This document shows, piece by piece, positions 8,793 to 17,505 of a stretch of 46,299 bases of DNA (positions within the stretch are counted from its first letter, which is position 1; each line of letters opens with the position of its first letter). Source of the stretch: Fidelibacterota bacterium (GTDB lineage: Bacteria > Fidelibacterota > Marinisomatia > Marinisomatales > UBA1611); NCBI GenBank assembly GCA_028338895.1, contig JAOLAV010000007.1, positions 1 to 46,299 of the forward strand, given 5' to 3'. The position numbers and the translations under genes are program-made. The notes below the pieces were generated by a model. The model saw nothing but the letters and a program-made list of their open reading frames with translations. It did not search any database and was not told where the DNA came from.

Positions 8793-9236
8793 ATGATTAA
8801 AGTCTCTATCGATTGTGATCCGGTATTAGAGCCTCCTAACAATGGAATAGTTTTTGAACTTGTTTTACTTACGTTGAATAATCATAATTTTAAAAAAAGT
8901 GATATTACTATAATCTTTGGAAATGATAGCCTCCTCACAAAATTAAAAAAAGAATTTTTTCAAAAAGATCAATTAACAGATGTAATTGCTTTTCGTCTAA
9001 ACGATTATGAATTACCAGAAATTGAAGGAGAGATTTATATAAGTCTTCCTAGAGCTAAAGAAAATGCAAAGCTATATAAAGAAACATATGATAAAGAAAT
9101 CTTGAGGCTTATTGTGCATGGTTGTTTGCACTTAATTGGATTTGATGATAGAACAAAATTAGAAAAATTAGAAATGACCACAATGGAAAATAAAGTTTTA
9201 AAACTTTTTAAGCATGAAAATATTTTTGAGGATTAA
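8793..9236 (+). CDS. ybeY: Endoribonuclease YbeY (rRNA maturation)
   Basis: YbeY is a metal-dependent RNase needed for 16S rRNA 3' end maturation and ribosome quality control. At 147 residues the length is typical. The metal motif reads HGCLHLIGFDD, with H109 and H113 in place and D119 where most family members have the third His (HGxLHLxGYDH). I recall the same Asp from Bacteroidetes YbeY proteins, so this is likely a lineage variant rather than loss of activity. LTDVIAFRL, the usual motif upstream, is present. The gene sits between pgpH and mazG; mazG begins on the base after the ybeY stop. Confidence 0.93.
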   Translation: MIKVSIDCDPVLEPPNNGIVFELVLLTLNNHNFKKSDITIIFGNDSLLTKLKKEFFQKDQLTDVIAFRLNDYELPEIEGEIYISLPRAKENAKLYKETYDKEILRLIVHGCLHLIGFDDRTKLEKLEMTTMENKVLKLFKHENIFED

Positions 9237-10028
9237 ATGAATAAGCAAATTGCATCAAAGAATTTTATTACATTACTTGAGCTAGTAGAAAAGCTACGTG
9301 GACCTGATGGATGTCCCTGGGACCAAGAGCAAACCCACGAGTCCTTACTTCCATATTTTTTAGAGGAGACTTATGAAGTCTTAGAAAGTGTAGATGAAAA
9401 AAATTGGGTGACTTTCCAAGAGGAATTAGGAGACGTTCTATTGCACATTGCATTACAATGCCAAATTGCAGATGAGGATGGAAAATTTAGTATCGAAGAC
9501 TCAATCGAGACTCTTAATAAAAAACTTATTCATCGACATCCTCATGTCTTCTCTGATAAAAAAATTAATGGAGTAAATGAGGTAAAAAAAAATTGGGAAG
9601 AGATTAAACATTCTGAAAAAAAACGTGAGTCAAGACTAGATGGTGTTCCACTTGCTCTTCCAGCATTAACAAGAGCTCAAAGACTGCAACAAAAAGCTTC
9701 TTATGCTGGGTTTGACTGGGATAATATTGATGGTGCTTGGGCTAAAATGGATGAGGAAATAGAAGAATTAAAAAATGCTATATCCAATAAAGATGCCAAT
9801 AATATTCAGGAAGAGATAGGAGACGTTTTATTTTCAGTTGTTAATCTTTCACGATTTTTAAAATATCCGGCTGAAGATATGCTTCGTAAAACAAATATGA
9901 AGTTTTCAGATAGGTTTAAAAAAATTGAAAAAGAATTAGAAGCAAAAGGAAAAACCTTAGAGGGTTCTACTCTAGCTGAAATGGAAGAAATATGGGAAAG
10001 GGTTAAAGTCGAGTCGAGGGTAAAATAA
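9237..10028 (+). CDS. mazG: Nucleoside triphosphate pyrophosphohydrolase MazG
   Basis: MazG hydrolyses (d)NTPs to NMP and pyrophosphate, cleaning the nucleotide pool. The 263-residue length is the full two-domain form. The N-terminal MazG domain has LRGPDGCPWDQEQTHESL, EETYEVLE and EELGDVLLHI. The linker carries HRHPHVF and NWEEIK. The C-terminal domain has DEEIEELKNA and EEIGDVLFSVVNLSR. Both EExxE...ExxxD metal sets are intact, whereas in the E. coli protein mainly the C-terminal domain is active. The start follows the ybeY stop directly, with GAGG 5 bases upstream inside the end of ybeY. It is the last gene of the acyl-CoA dehydrogenase-pgpH-ybeY-mazG run. Confidence 0.95.
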   Translation: MNKQIASKNFITLLELVEKLRGPDGCPWDQEQTHESLLPYFLEETYEVLESVDEKNWVTFQEELGDVLLHIALQCQIADEDGKFSIEDSIETLNKKLIHRHPHVFSDKKINGVNEVKKNWEEIKHSEKKRESRLDGVPLALPALTRAQRLQQKASYAGFDWDNIDGAWAKMDEEIEELKNAISNKDANNIQEEIGDVLFSVVNLSRFLKYPAEDMLRKTNMKFSDRFKKIEKELEAKGKTLEGSTLAEMEEIWERVKVESRVK

Positions 10029-10134
10029 CGTAGGAAAAGAAGACATATTATAGCAAAAAACCTTTTTAAAAGTCAATGTTCTTATCCAAATCAAAATTAT
10101 ATATAATATATTCTAAGGCCTTCATAAATTTTTC

Positions 10135-10160
10135 TTGACTTAAAGATAGTCAATGTTTTT
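10135..10160. terminator. Weak hairpin between convergent genes
   Basis: TTGACT (10135-10140) and AGTCAA (10148-10153) form a 6-pair stem with a 7-base loop, followed by TGTTTTT. It lies in the 187-base gap between mazG and the convergent secreted-protein gene and could end the mazG transcript. The low GC content of the stem makes it uncertain. Nothing else is recognised in the gap. Confidence 0.25.
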
Positions 10161-10215
10161 GACTTATTTATTTTTTAATAATCTTTAATTTTTTATCAGA
10201 ATGGATTGTTACTAT

Positions 10216-11472
10216 TTAAGTTTTTCTTTCTTTTTTTCTAGCAGCTGGAAACAGAATATTGTTTAAAATAAGCCGATATCCTGGTGAATTCCGATGGAGT
10301 GAAAGATCTGTAGTTGGGTCCCCAACAAAATGTTGATAGTCTTCGGGGTCATGTCCACCATAAAATGTGAATGTTCCATTTCCAAAGTTTCCATGTAAAT
10401 ACTTAACTTGATCAGATGCCGGATCGTTCCCCATAATAACTATATGACTCTTTATTTTTTCTTTTTTAAATCCAGTTGTTTGTCCCATAAAACCTCTTAT
10501 TATTGAGACATGATTCTGTGTAAGCATTGTTGGAACAGGATCATATTTTGCTGAGAATTCAAATAGTGAAAAATAATCAGCTTTAGCTCCACGAGTTATT
10601 GGATTATTGCTTGGAGGAAAATCAATATCCGAAAACTCATAAATCATTGGGTCAGGTATTAATTTAAAATCAGTAAATGCAAAAGTTTGTGAGAAATCTA
10701 ATTTAGATTGAATAGATAAATCCATTTTAGTACCATTGAATACTGAGTGAACACCATCTGCATTACCCATTGCTAGTGCGATGTCATAGGAGTCTGTCGC
10801 AGAGCACATAGCAAAAAGAAAGCCACCATTCCCAACATAGTTTTTTATTTTTCGAGCGATTGATTTTTTTTGCTCATGAACGCTAGAATATCCAAGCCTT
10901 GTAGCGAGCTGTTCATACTGTGTTTTCTGATCTCGATACCATTGTGAATTTCTTTGACTACGATAAAATTTTCCATATTGGCCTGTAAAATCTTCATGAT
11001 GTAGATGAAGCCAGTCATATTTTTCAAGTTTTCCAATATGAACTTCTTCATCCCAAAGAGTTTCATATTTTACTTCCGCGTATGTAAGTGCCAAAGTAAC
11101 AGCATCATCCCAGGGCTGTTTATTTGGTGGAGTATAAATTGCAATCTCCGGCTTTTTTTCAAGTAGGGAGATATCCATATTATTTTGATCAATTATTGAA
11201 TAAATCTGTATAAGATTTTTAGAGTTTACCATTTCAAATGTAACGCCTTTAATCTTGCAATCACTTTGGATGAAAGGATATGAATCGACCAAAAAAGAAC
11301 CACCTCGATAGTTTAAAAGCCATTCAATATTAATTTTTTTTTCTAAAATTGAATATACTATCCCATATGCTTTTAGATGATCATTTTGTGATTGATCCAT
11401 TGGAATAATAATTTTTTGTGAAAAAGAAAAATTTAAAATAATAATAAAAATAAATAGGTAAAATCGAATCAT
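10216..11472 (-). CDS. Secreted protein often mis-named asparagine synthetase B; GATase1-like fold
   Basis: A 418-residue exported protein with a signal peptide ending FSFS-Q (mature protein probably starts at Gln19). It resembles a Bacteroidetes family that pipelines label asparagine synthetase B, but I see neither an N-terminal Cys2 glutaminase domain nor an ATP-PPi synthetase motif, so that name should not be used. The stretch GNGGFLFAMCSATDSYDIAL (C223) looks like the nucleophile elbow of a class I amidotransferase-like fold. His-rich YDWLHLHHEDF (152-162) and YGGHDPEDYQH lie before and after it. No enzymatic activity is established to my knowledge. The start overlaps the stop of the TPR gene by ATGA, and AAGGTG within the last codons of that gene could act as a Shine-Dalgarno sequence. 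It is the last gene of the four-gene operon. Confidence 0.75.
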   Translation of the reverse strand: MIRFYLFIFIIILNFSFSQKIIIPMDQSQNDHLKAYGIVYSILEKKINIEWLLNYRGGSFLVDSYPFIQSDCKIKGVTFEMVNSKNLIQIYSIIDQNNMDISLLEKKPEIAIYTPPNKQPWDDAVTLALTYAEVKYETLWDEEVHIGKLEKYDWLHLHHEDFTGQYGKFYRSQRNSQWYRDQKTQYEQLATRLGYSSVHEQKKSIARKIKNYVGNGGFLFAMCSATDSYDIALAMGNADGVHSVFNGTKMDLSIQSKLDFSQTFAFTDFKLIPDPMIYEFSDIDFPPSNNPITRGAKADYFSLFEFSAKYDPVPTMLTQNHVSIIRGFMGQTTGFKKEKIKSHIVIMGNDPASDQVKYLHGNFGNGTFTFYGGHDPEDYQHFVGDPTTDLSLHRNSPGYRLILNNILFPAARKKERKT

Positions 11473-13334
11473 ATAGTTTTCACCTTTTGAATTTTTCTTA
11501 TATGAAAACGTATTGGTTCTGAGTAAATAGAATTAGGGAATTCATTAATGATTTTCATATAATTTTCTAGAGCTTTTTCAATATTAGATAGTTTATATTC
11601 ATGTATTTGCCCGATTAGGATAACTCCTCGATCTTCATATTCTGAGCCTTTTAAGTTGGTTGCAAATTTAAGAGATTCATCAAGACTTCCGATTTTATAA
11701 TTTAAGAGACTTAAACGAAGGTTTACTAAAGGAGTAATTTTTGATTTCGGATAATTATCGAAAACGTACATTAACTCTTCTATAGCATTACCTGTTTTTT
11801 TCTGTCTTAAGAAATATTCTGACCTTAAAAAATAATGTAATGGAAGGTTACCTTCCTCTTTTTCAGAACTATATTTTGACAGAATTGTTCTAAGTTCCAT
11901 CAAATCATTAAAAGTTGAGTTCGTTGGACTAGTTTCTTTTAAAAAATCTTTTATGAGCAAAAGTGATGAATCTGGCTCTTCTGTAAGGAGATGTACTAAT
12001 AATATTCTTTCTTTTATTTTAACGGATGGTTTACTTTTGTAAAAGTCTTTCAGAAAAGACTTAGCCTTATCTAGATTTCCTTTAGCAATAAAAGTATCGG
12101 CAATTCTTAATTTAATTTTTTCGTTTAGTAATATTCCTGGTTTATTATTTAATGCTTTATTAAACAAATTGTACGCCTTGTCAAAATCTTGCAAAACTTT
12201 GAATTGAACTTCACCAATTCTAAAATATACCTCAGCAAGTATTGCGGGGTTTTTTATAGATATTATTAATGAATCGTAGACCTGAAGACTAGATTTTAAG
12301 TTTTCAATAGACATTGTTTTTGAGGATATAAATTGATCTTGAAAAAAAATATTATCATCATAAAAATATGGTATCAAAAACACTTCATCCATTGTGATAA
12401 TTTGTTTTTCAACTGTTTTTGCAAGTCCGATTAATGCTTTATCTGTGATCTTAGAATTTAAATTTTGATTTAAAATAAAATTATAAGCATAGGTTGAATA
12501 TTTGAATTGATTTTCTTCATTTAAATCAGCAGCAAATTCCAACCAGCTTTTAAAATCGCGACTACCTAATAATGTCCACTTCTCTTTTGCTTTCATTGCA
12601 AGTTCATATTTTTGCTGTTTGAAATAAAATTGACTTATTATATTAAGTATTTTTTCTGGGTTTATTTCTGCCGCATATATGAGCTTCTGCTCGATTATTT
12701 TCTGAGCCTCGACTTCATCACTCATAATTAAAATTCGTTTTTCTATAAGACTGCTATTCTTTTTTTGATATATCAGATGGAGAATAAATTGATCCATCGC
12801 TAGATCATATTCCCTTTTTGTTTGGTGAAAAAGACCAGACTCATAAGCTAAAAATGCTTTATCAAAGTTTTTTCTTCCTTTCGTAAGAATAAGATCGATA
12901 TTTTTTTGATCGCTATATTTTTCAAGTAGACTGATTAAAAGTCGATAATATGTTTTACTTGACTGAAATTTATCTAAGCCACTAGACCATGTTGCTTTGG
13001 CAAGTCCTTTTTGATCGTCAAGGTAGTAAAATTCGCTGAGATATAGATACACTCGAGTATCATTAGGTGAATTAACTAGCCTTTTCCTCATGAGCTGAAT
13101 CCCTTCTTCATATTTTTGATTATTTTGATACAAAGATTTTAGGCTACTAAATGATTGATAATGAGTTGGCTTTTTTTCTAATATATCTCTGTATACAGAG
13201 ATTGCGGCATCAATTTCTCCTTCCCGTTCAAGCATCTTTGCCGTTTTTAAAGCTCCATTGTAAGAGGGATTATTTTGACTTATTAATAAACTTACGCCTG
13301 ATAAAAAAACTGAAAGTATTATCCTATTTTGCAT
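11469..13334 (-). CDS. Exported tetratricopeptide-repeat protein
   Basis: A 621-residue protein with a short signal peptide (SGVSLLIS-Q) and helical repeats throughout. TPR-like units are clear near the N-terminus (DAAISVYRDILEKKPTHYQSF, EEGIQLMRKRLVNSPNDTRVY), in the middle (DKAYNLFNKALNNKPG, LDKAKSFLKDFYKSKPS) and at the C-terminus (GNAIEELMYVFDNYPKSK, EKALENYMKIINEFPNS). It is probably a periplasmic scaffold or adaptor. It overlaps the upstream DUF4175-like gene by 11 bases and the downstream GATase-like gene by 4, so its production is coupled to both. No specific family beyond TPR is recognised. Confidence 0.8.
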   Translation of the reverse strand: MQNRIILSVFLSGVSLLISQNNPSYNGALKTAKMLEREGEIDAAISVYRDILEKKPTHYQSFSSLKSLYQNNQKYEEGIQLMRKRLVNSPNDTRVYLYLSEFYYLDDQKGLAKATWSSGLDKFQSSKTYYRLLISLLEKYSDQKNIDLILTKGRKNFDKAFLAYESGLFHQTKREYDLAMDQFILHLIYQKKNSSLIEKRILIMSDEVEAQKIIEQKLIYAAEINPEKILNIISQFYFKQQKYELAMKAKEKWTLLGSRDFKSWLEFAADLNEENQFKYSTYAYNFILNQNLNSKITDKALIGLAKTVEKQIITMDEVFLIPYFYDDNIFFQDQFISSKTMSIENLKSSLQVYDSLIISIKNPAILAEVYFRIGEVQFKVLQDFDKAYNLFNKALNNKPGILLNEKIKLRIADTFIAKGNLDKAKSFLKDFYKSKPSVKIKERILLVHLLTEEPDSSLLLIKDFLKETSPTNSTFNDLMELRTILSKYSSEKEEGNLPLHYFLRSEYFLRQKKTGNAIEELMYVFDNYPKSKITPLVNLRLSLLNYKIGSLDESLKFATNLKGSEYEDRGVILIGQIHEYKLSNIEKALENYMKIINEFPNSIYSEPIRFHIRKIQKVKTI

Positions 13335-16300
13335 CTTCTAATTCCGTCCTAATGCTGGTAAGTGAATTAAAATAGCGTTTAATCATATTTTGATGGTTTT
13401 TTGAGTATCCGGCATTCACCGCTTTATTTAAAGCCTTTAAAGCGAGATCTTCTCTCTGCCCCATATCTGAGGGAAGGCCACCAGGTCCCTCAAAAAGATT
13501 ATTTTGTTTTGAAGAAGAAGACTTTCTTTCATCTTTTTTTCCTCTTTGGGTCATTGACGTTTGACTATCTAACATTCTTGAAAGGATTTTTTGTTGTCTT
13601 TTTTGCGTTTGCCTTTCAAATCTATTTAATTTCAAATCTTTGATTACTTTATCCATCTCGTCCGATATACCACTTAAATCACCGAGTTTATTTCCACCAG
13701 AATTTTGCATTTCCTTCATTAATTGATCTAGCGATTTACGAACAGACATTTGTTTTGAGAGCATCTGTTGCATCATTTTTTTTTGTGCGGATGCAGCCAC
13801 TTGACCCAAACTTAACTGCATGCCCTGTTCATTCAATGACTGCTGTTGACCAGCCATTTGCTGCATCATTTTTAAAAATTGTTCATAGCCGTTTGCTGAT
13901 CCTGATTTCTGCATCTCCTGCATACTATTAAAAAGAGCTAGTGCTGCTTCATTTAATCCCTCCATTGCCTTTTTTTGACTTTTTTTTGCTTTCGGCATGT
14001 CTCTTCCAACTAACTCTTCCTTTGCGGAGTTCATATTTGCACTTGCTTTTCCAACAGCTCTTCCAATATCAGGTGTTATTGCAAATGTCTCTTTTGATAG
14101 GGAAATCATTTTTTTTGTTATGGATTGGAGTTGGTCTTGAAGAAGTTGCTGGCGAGCCGCTAGTTCTTTGATTCGCGGAGAGTTCCTAGAAACTCCACTC
14201 AAATCATTTTTCAACTTTTCTTCTTGAGTAGATAAATATAGAAGGTCTTGTATTATTGATTCAAATTTTTTAGTTATTTCAGAAATTGATTCATTTTGAA
14301 AAGTTTCTTGAATTTTATCCATCTCTTCCAACATCTCTTGCATTTCATTAACTGATTTTTGGCTTGATATTCTGGCAGATTTCATGTTTTGATTCGAAAG
14401 GCTCTCCCTCGTTTCATTTAATGAGTTCTTAATATCTTCAGTAATATCACTTTCAGAGAGTGCCGACAAATCAGAAGCGACTTTTTCATTGAATGGCTTT
14501 ACTAATTCTGATGTTTCTTCAAGTAGAGATTTTATATTTTCAAACTCTTCTAGGTTACGTTCCTCTTGAGCAATTAGCCTTTCAGCCATAGCTTGAATCT
14601 CTTTATTTTTGTTCTCAGCCATATCTTGGCTTAATAATTCTTGTTGTTTTAAGAGCTGTTCCATTCTATTCTTTAATTCATCAAATTTTTGTTCTACCTG
14701 AAGCTGTTTAAATATTTCTAAATATCTTTCAAGTTCATCTTCAATCTCATTCATATTTTCAGCCAATTTATTTAAAGCTTCTTCCATAGACTTCATATCC
14801 ATCTCATCAAGTGCCTCTTCTAGTTCAGACATATTTTTAAGCATATCCCGAGGAATAATATTATTGATTAAGTCAGAAAGTTCTTCAAATTTATCAAGTA
14901 ACTCTGGAGAAAAGAGATTGTGCTTTTCTGCCTGTTCTGTAATGGCTTCTATTGCCTCGGACATCTTTTCTAAGTTTTTAAGTTCATCCTTAGCTTTTTC
15001 TAATGAATTCTCAATTGACTTTTGTTCTGCCCAGTCAAGTTCTTCACTTTTTAGAGCTTTCATCTCGAGCATTTCAAATTGTTTTTTTAATTCTTCGACT
15101 TCCTCAATCTCTATTGAAATATTATCTAGAAATTCATTTTCTGCAACCTCAGCTTTTTGATAAAGGATTTCTAATGAAGGAACTCTGGCAATAAATGTGG
15201 CTGAAATAGTTTTTTTTGGACCTGAAATTATATCATTATCCGTAAGTTCAAAATGAAAGTGAATTTCATCATCGGGCATAAGAAATAAGTCTCCTAGATC
15301 CCAAAGGCTCTTTATTTGTTGAGCAAGCGAGTCTTTACTAAGGTCAGGTAGACTAAACATAGCCACATAAGGATCTGATTTTAAATAGGAGGGCTTTCTC
15401 ACTTCATATGCAACCTGTAAATTTGTGAAACCATAATCATCCTGTATATTTAATTGAATTGGGATACTTTGATCATCTCCGAGTTCAGTAAAAGAAGAAG
15501 GTTGTATTATCGTTAAGATAGGGTCATAATCTGGAATTATTTCTACGCTGTATAATATAGGGTCACGGTTTGTTATACCTCGTTCATCAACTAAATTAAT
15601 TGAAAACTTAGCTTCTTCATTAATTGTAAAATAGCCAGATGCATTATTGTAATTAGAGTTCAAATTAACTTTATTTTCATCCATCAAAAGGTGTGCGGAT
15701 TCTAACATCCGATTAGAACTTAATTCCATTTGGACAATAGACCCTTTTAACCCCTTTATAACGGCAGTGTTACCTTCTTGAACTTGGTTGGGCAACCCAG
15801 AATAATCTGGAGGAATAATAGTGAGTTGAAATTTTTCAAGTGAAGGACGGTCTGTCACGAAAATAGTATCCGAATTTGACTCTACTTTTTCCCAGGATTC
15901 CCAAAAATATTTTGCTTTAACAACTGCTTTATAAGAATAATCCTGAAATAATTCAGGTAATAAAAAAGAATAAATACCCTTGCTGTTTGGAACCACTGAA
16001 AACTGAAGATTTAATGAATCTCGTTTTTTAGTTGAGACTTGAATTGGAGCTAAATATAAATTAACTGTGTCATTTATAATGATATTAGAGGATATATTAA
16101 TATTTAATTTTTCACCCCCTAGAATGTGAATGTTTCCTGTTTGGTTTGAGAGGATGAATGGTTTTGGCGCCGCATAATAAGTAGATGGATTACTCCAACG
16201 ATAAAAAGCATTTGAAGATTGTTCATAGGTTAATGAAAAAATCAAGGTTATAAAAACCCAAGCAATTAAAACATATTTTTTAATTTTATATGGTTTTTTT

Positions 16301-16737
16301 GAAGTAAAAACATTTTTAAATTTTAAATTATTTATTTTTTTAATGATTTTTTTTATAAATGCTTTAGCGAGTTCACTGGATTCATTTTCTTTTGTTCCAG
16401 ATTCAAGCTGCAGTGCATTCAATACTGTATCTGGTTTGTCTGGGAAAGATGTAGAGCCAAGCTTTTCAGCAATAATATTAAGCTTATAACGAGTGATTTT
16501 ATTTTCTTTTGCTCTATAAAACTGGAAAAATAGAATAAAAAATAGAATAAAAAAAAGTACAAAAATTAAGGTGAATAGAATCAATTTTATTTTTGTTGAA
16601 AAATAGAAAATAGACTCTAATTGTAAAGCTGTAAAAAATATTAATGATGTAAATAAGCTAAACCATAAAAAATAAATAAATAAATCTTGCTTTATTAAAA
16701 AAAACTGAGCTTTTTTGAGTTGTTCTTTTATTTGCAT
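13324..16737 (-). CDS. DUF4175-like inner-membrane coiled-coil protein
   Basis: A 1137-residue protein. Two membrane segments lie near residues 18-38 and 48-72 and a third near 154-172. Next comes an extracytoplasmic part of beta-rich Ig-like domains (about 180-520; PPDYSGLPNQ, DDYGFTNLQVAY, ELTDND). A very long Glu/Lys-rich coiled coil covers about 540-900, and the C-terminal region is rich in Met and Gln (KMMQQMAGQQQSLNEQGMQ, KKMMQQMLSKQ). This matches the DUF4175 family, of unknown function, found in Bacteroidetes, Gemmatimonadetes and relatives near MoxR/VWA-type genes. It is probably anchored in the inner membrane and reaches into the periplasm. Its ATG overlaps the stop of the DUF4159 gene (TAATG). 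Confidence 0.82.
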   Translation of the reverse strand: MQIKEQLKKAQFFLIKQDLFIYFLWFSLFTSLIFFTALQLESIFYFSTKIKLILFTLIFVLFFILFFILFFQFYRAKENKITRYKLNIIAEKLGSTSFPDKPDTVLNALQLESGTKENESSELAKAFIKKIIKKINNLKFKNVFTSKKPYKIKKYVLIAWVFITLIFSLTYEQSSNAFYRWSNPSTYYAAPKPFILSNQTGNIHILGGEKLNINISSNIIINDTVNLYLAPIQVSTKKRDSLNLQFSVVPNSKGIYSFLLPELFQDYSYKAVVKAKYFWESWEKVESNSDTIFVTDRPSLEKFQLTIIPPDYSGLPNQVQEGNTAVIKGLKGSIVQMELSSNRMLESAHLLMDENKVNLNSNYNNASGYFTINEEAKFSINLVDERGITNRDPILYSVEIIPDYDPILTIIQPSSFTELGDDQSIPIQLNIQDDYGFTNLQVAYEVRKPSYLKSDPYVAMFSLPDLSKDSLAQQIKSLWDLGDLFLMPDDEIHFHFELTDNDIISGPKKTISATFIARVPSLEILYQKAEVAENEFLDNISIEIEEVEELKKQFEMLEMKALKSEELDWAEQKSIENSLEKAKDELKNLEKMSEAIEAITEQAEKHNLFSPELLDKFEELSDLINNIIPRDMLKNMSELEEALDEMDMKSMEEALNKLAENMNEIEDELERYLEIFKQLQVEQKFDELKNRMEQLLKQQELLSQDMAENKNKEIQAMAERLIAQEERNLEEFENIKSLLEETSELVKPFNEKVASDLSALSESDITEDIKNSLNETRESLSNQNMKSARISSQKSVNEMQEMLEEMDKIQETFQNESISEITKKFESIIQDLLYLSTQEEKLKNDLSGVSRNSPRIKELAARQQLLQDQLQSITKKMISLSKETFAITPDIGRAVGKASANMNSAKEELVGRDMPKAKKSQKKAMEGLNEAALALFNSMQEMQKSGSANGYEQFLKMMQQMAGQQQSLNEQGMQLSLGQVAASAQKKMMQQMLSKQMSVRKSLDQLMKEMQNSGGNKLGDLSGISDEMDKVIKDLKLNRFERQTQKRQQKILSRMLDSQTSMTQRGKKDERKSSSSKQNNLFEGPGGLPSDMGQREDLALKALNKAVNAGYSKNHQNMIKRYFNSLTSIRTELEDAK

Positions 16738-17390
16738 TATTGAATAAGAGAAAAATATATAATATTGACACCCATCTTCAAAGCAGACTCTCTTAATGGT
16801 TGAGGGTCATTATGAACACTTGAGTCTTCCCAACCATCTCCTAAATCAGATTCATAAGTGTATAATAGAATCATCCTTTCGCCTTCGAAGAGAGCAAGTG
16901 CTTGGGGGGGCTTATTATCATGTTCATGAATTTTTGGAAGTCCATTTTCAAATCTGTAATAAGAATTAAAAATTAGATGATCATTTGGTAGAGGAACTAA
17001 GTCTTTATTTGGGAAGACTCTCTTTATTTCTCTTCGAAATGATTTATCCATCCCATAGTTATCATCCGCATGTAAAAAACCACCACTTGATAGAATAGAT
17101 CGAAGTACAATAATTTCATCTTCGGTTAAACTTATATTACCATGACCCGTCAAATAAAGGTAAGGATATTGTGATATTTTATCATCCGTAAGTTTCATTT
17201 TGACTTCATTCGGATATACTGAAATAGGTGTATTTAAATCTAAATAATTAAGAAGATTTGGAATGCTACTAGGATCACTATACCAGTCTCCTCCTCCATT
17301 ATAATGTATTCGGGCAATAGAGAAAGTTTGAGTTTTTATGTAGCTCACAGAGCAAAAAATGATAAATAAAATTATTCTTTTTTTAATCAT
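16737..17390 (-). CDS. DUF4159 exported protein
   Basis: A small protein with signal peptide MIKKRIILFIIFCSVSYIKT-Q, followed by the DUF4159 domain, which has a GATase1/ThuA-like fold. Visible family motifs are IARIHYNGGGDWY, YPYLYLTGHG, LRSILSSGGFLHADD, FRREIKRVFP, and GDGWED near the C-terminus. I chose the ATG at 17390 because the signal peptide starts naturally there; an in-frame ATG at 17405 would add five residues. It is the first gene of the four-gene minus-strand operon. In other FCB bacteria DUF4159 and DUF4175 genes neighbour each other, often with MoxR and DUF58 genes, which are absent here. Its function is unknown. Confidence 0.85.
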   Translation of the reverse strand: MIKKRIILFIIFCSVSYIKTQTFSIARIHYNGGGDWYSDPSSIPNLLNYLDLNTPISVYPNEVKMKLTDDKISQYPYLYLTGHGNISLTEDEIIVLRSILSSGGFLHADDNYGMDKSFRREIKRVFPNKDLVPLPNDHLIFNSYYRFENGLPKIHEHDNKPPQALALFEGERMILLYTYESDLGDGWEDSSVHNDPQPLRESALKMGVNIIYFSLIQ

Positions 17391-17505
17391 AAAATTATAA
17401 TGCAATAATCAATTCAATTGTTCCTTAAAATGGAATGGAAAAGTTAGCTAGTTTTAGACTCTGTTCTTGTAAGAATTGATGAATTAATCCAATTTTACAC
17501 ATAAA

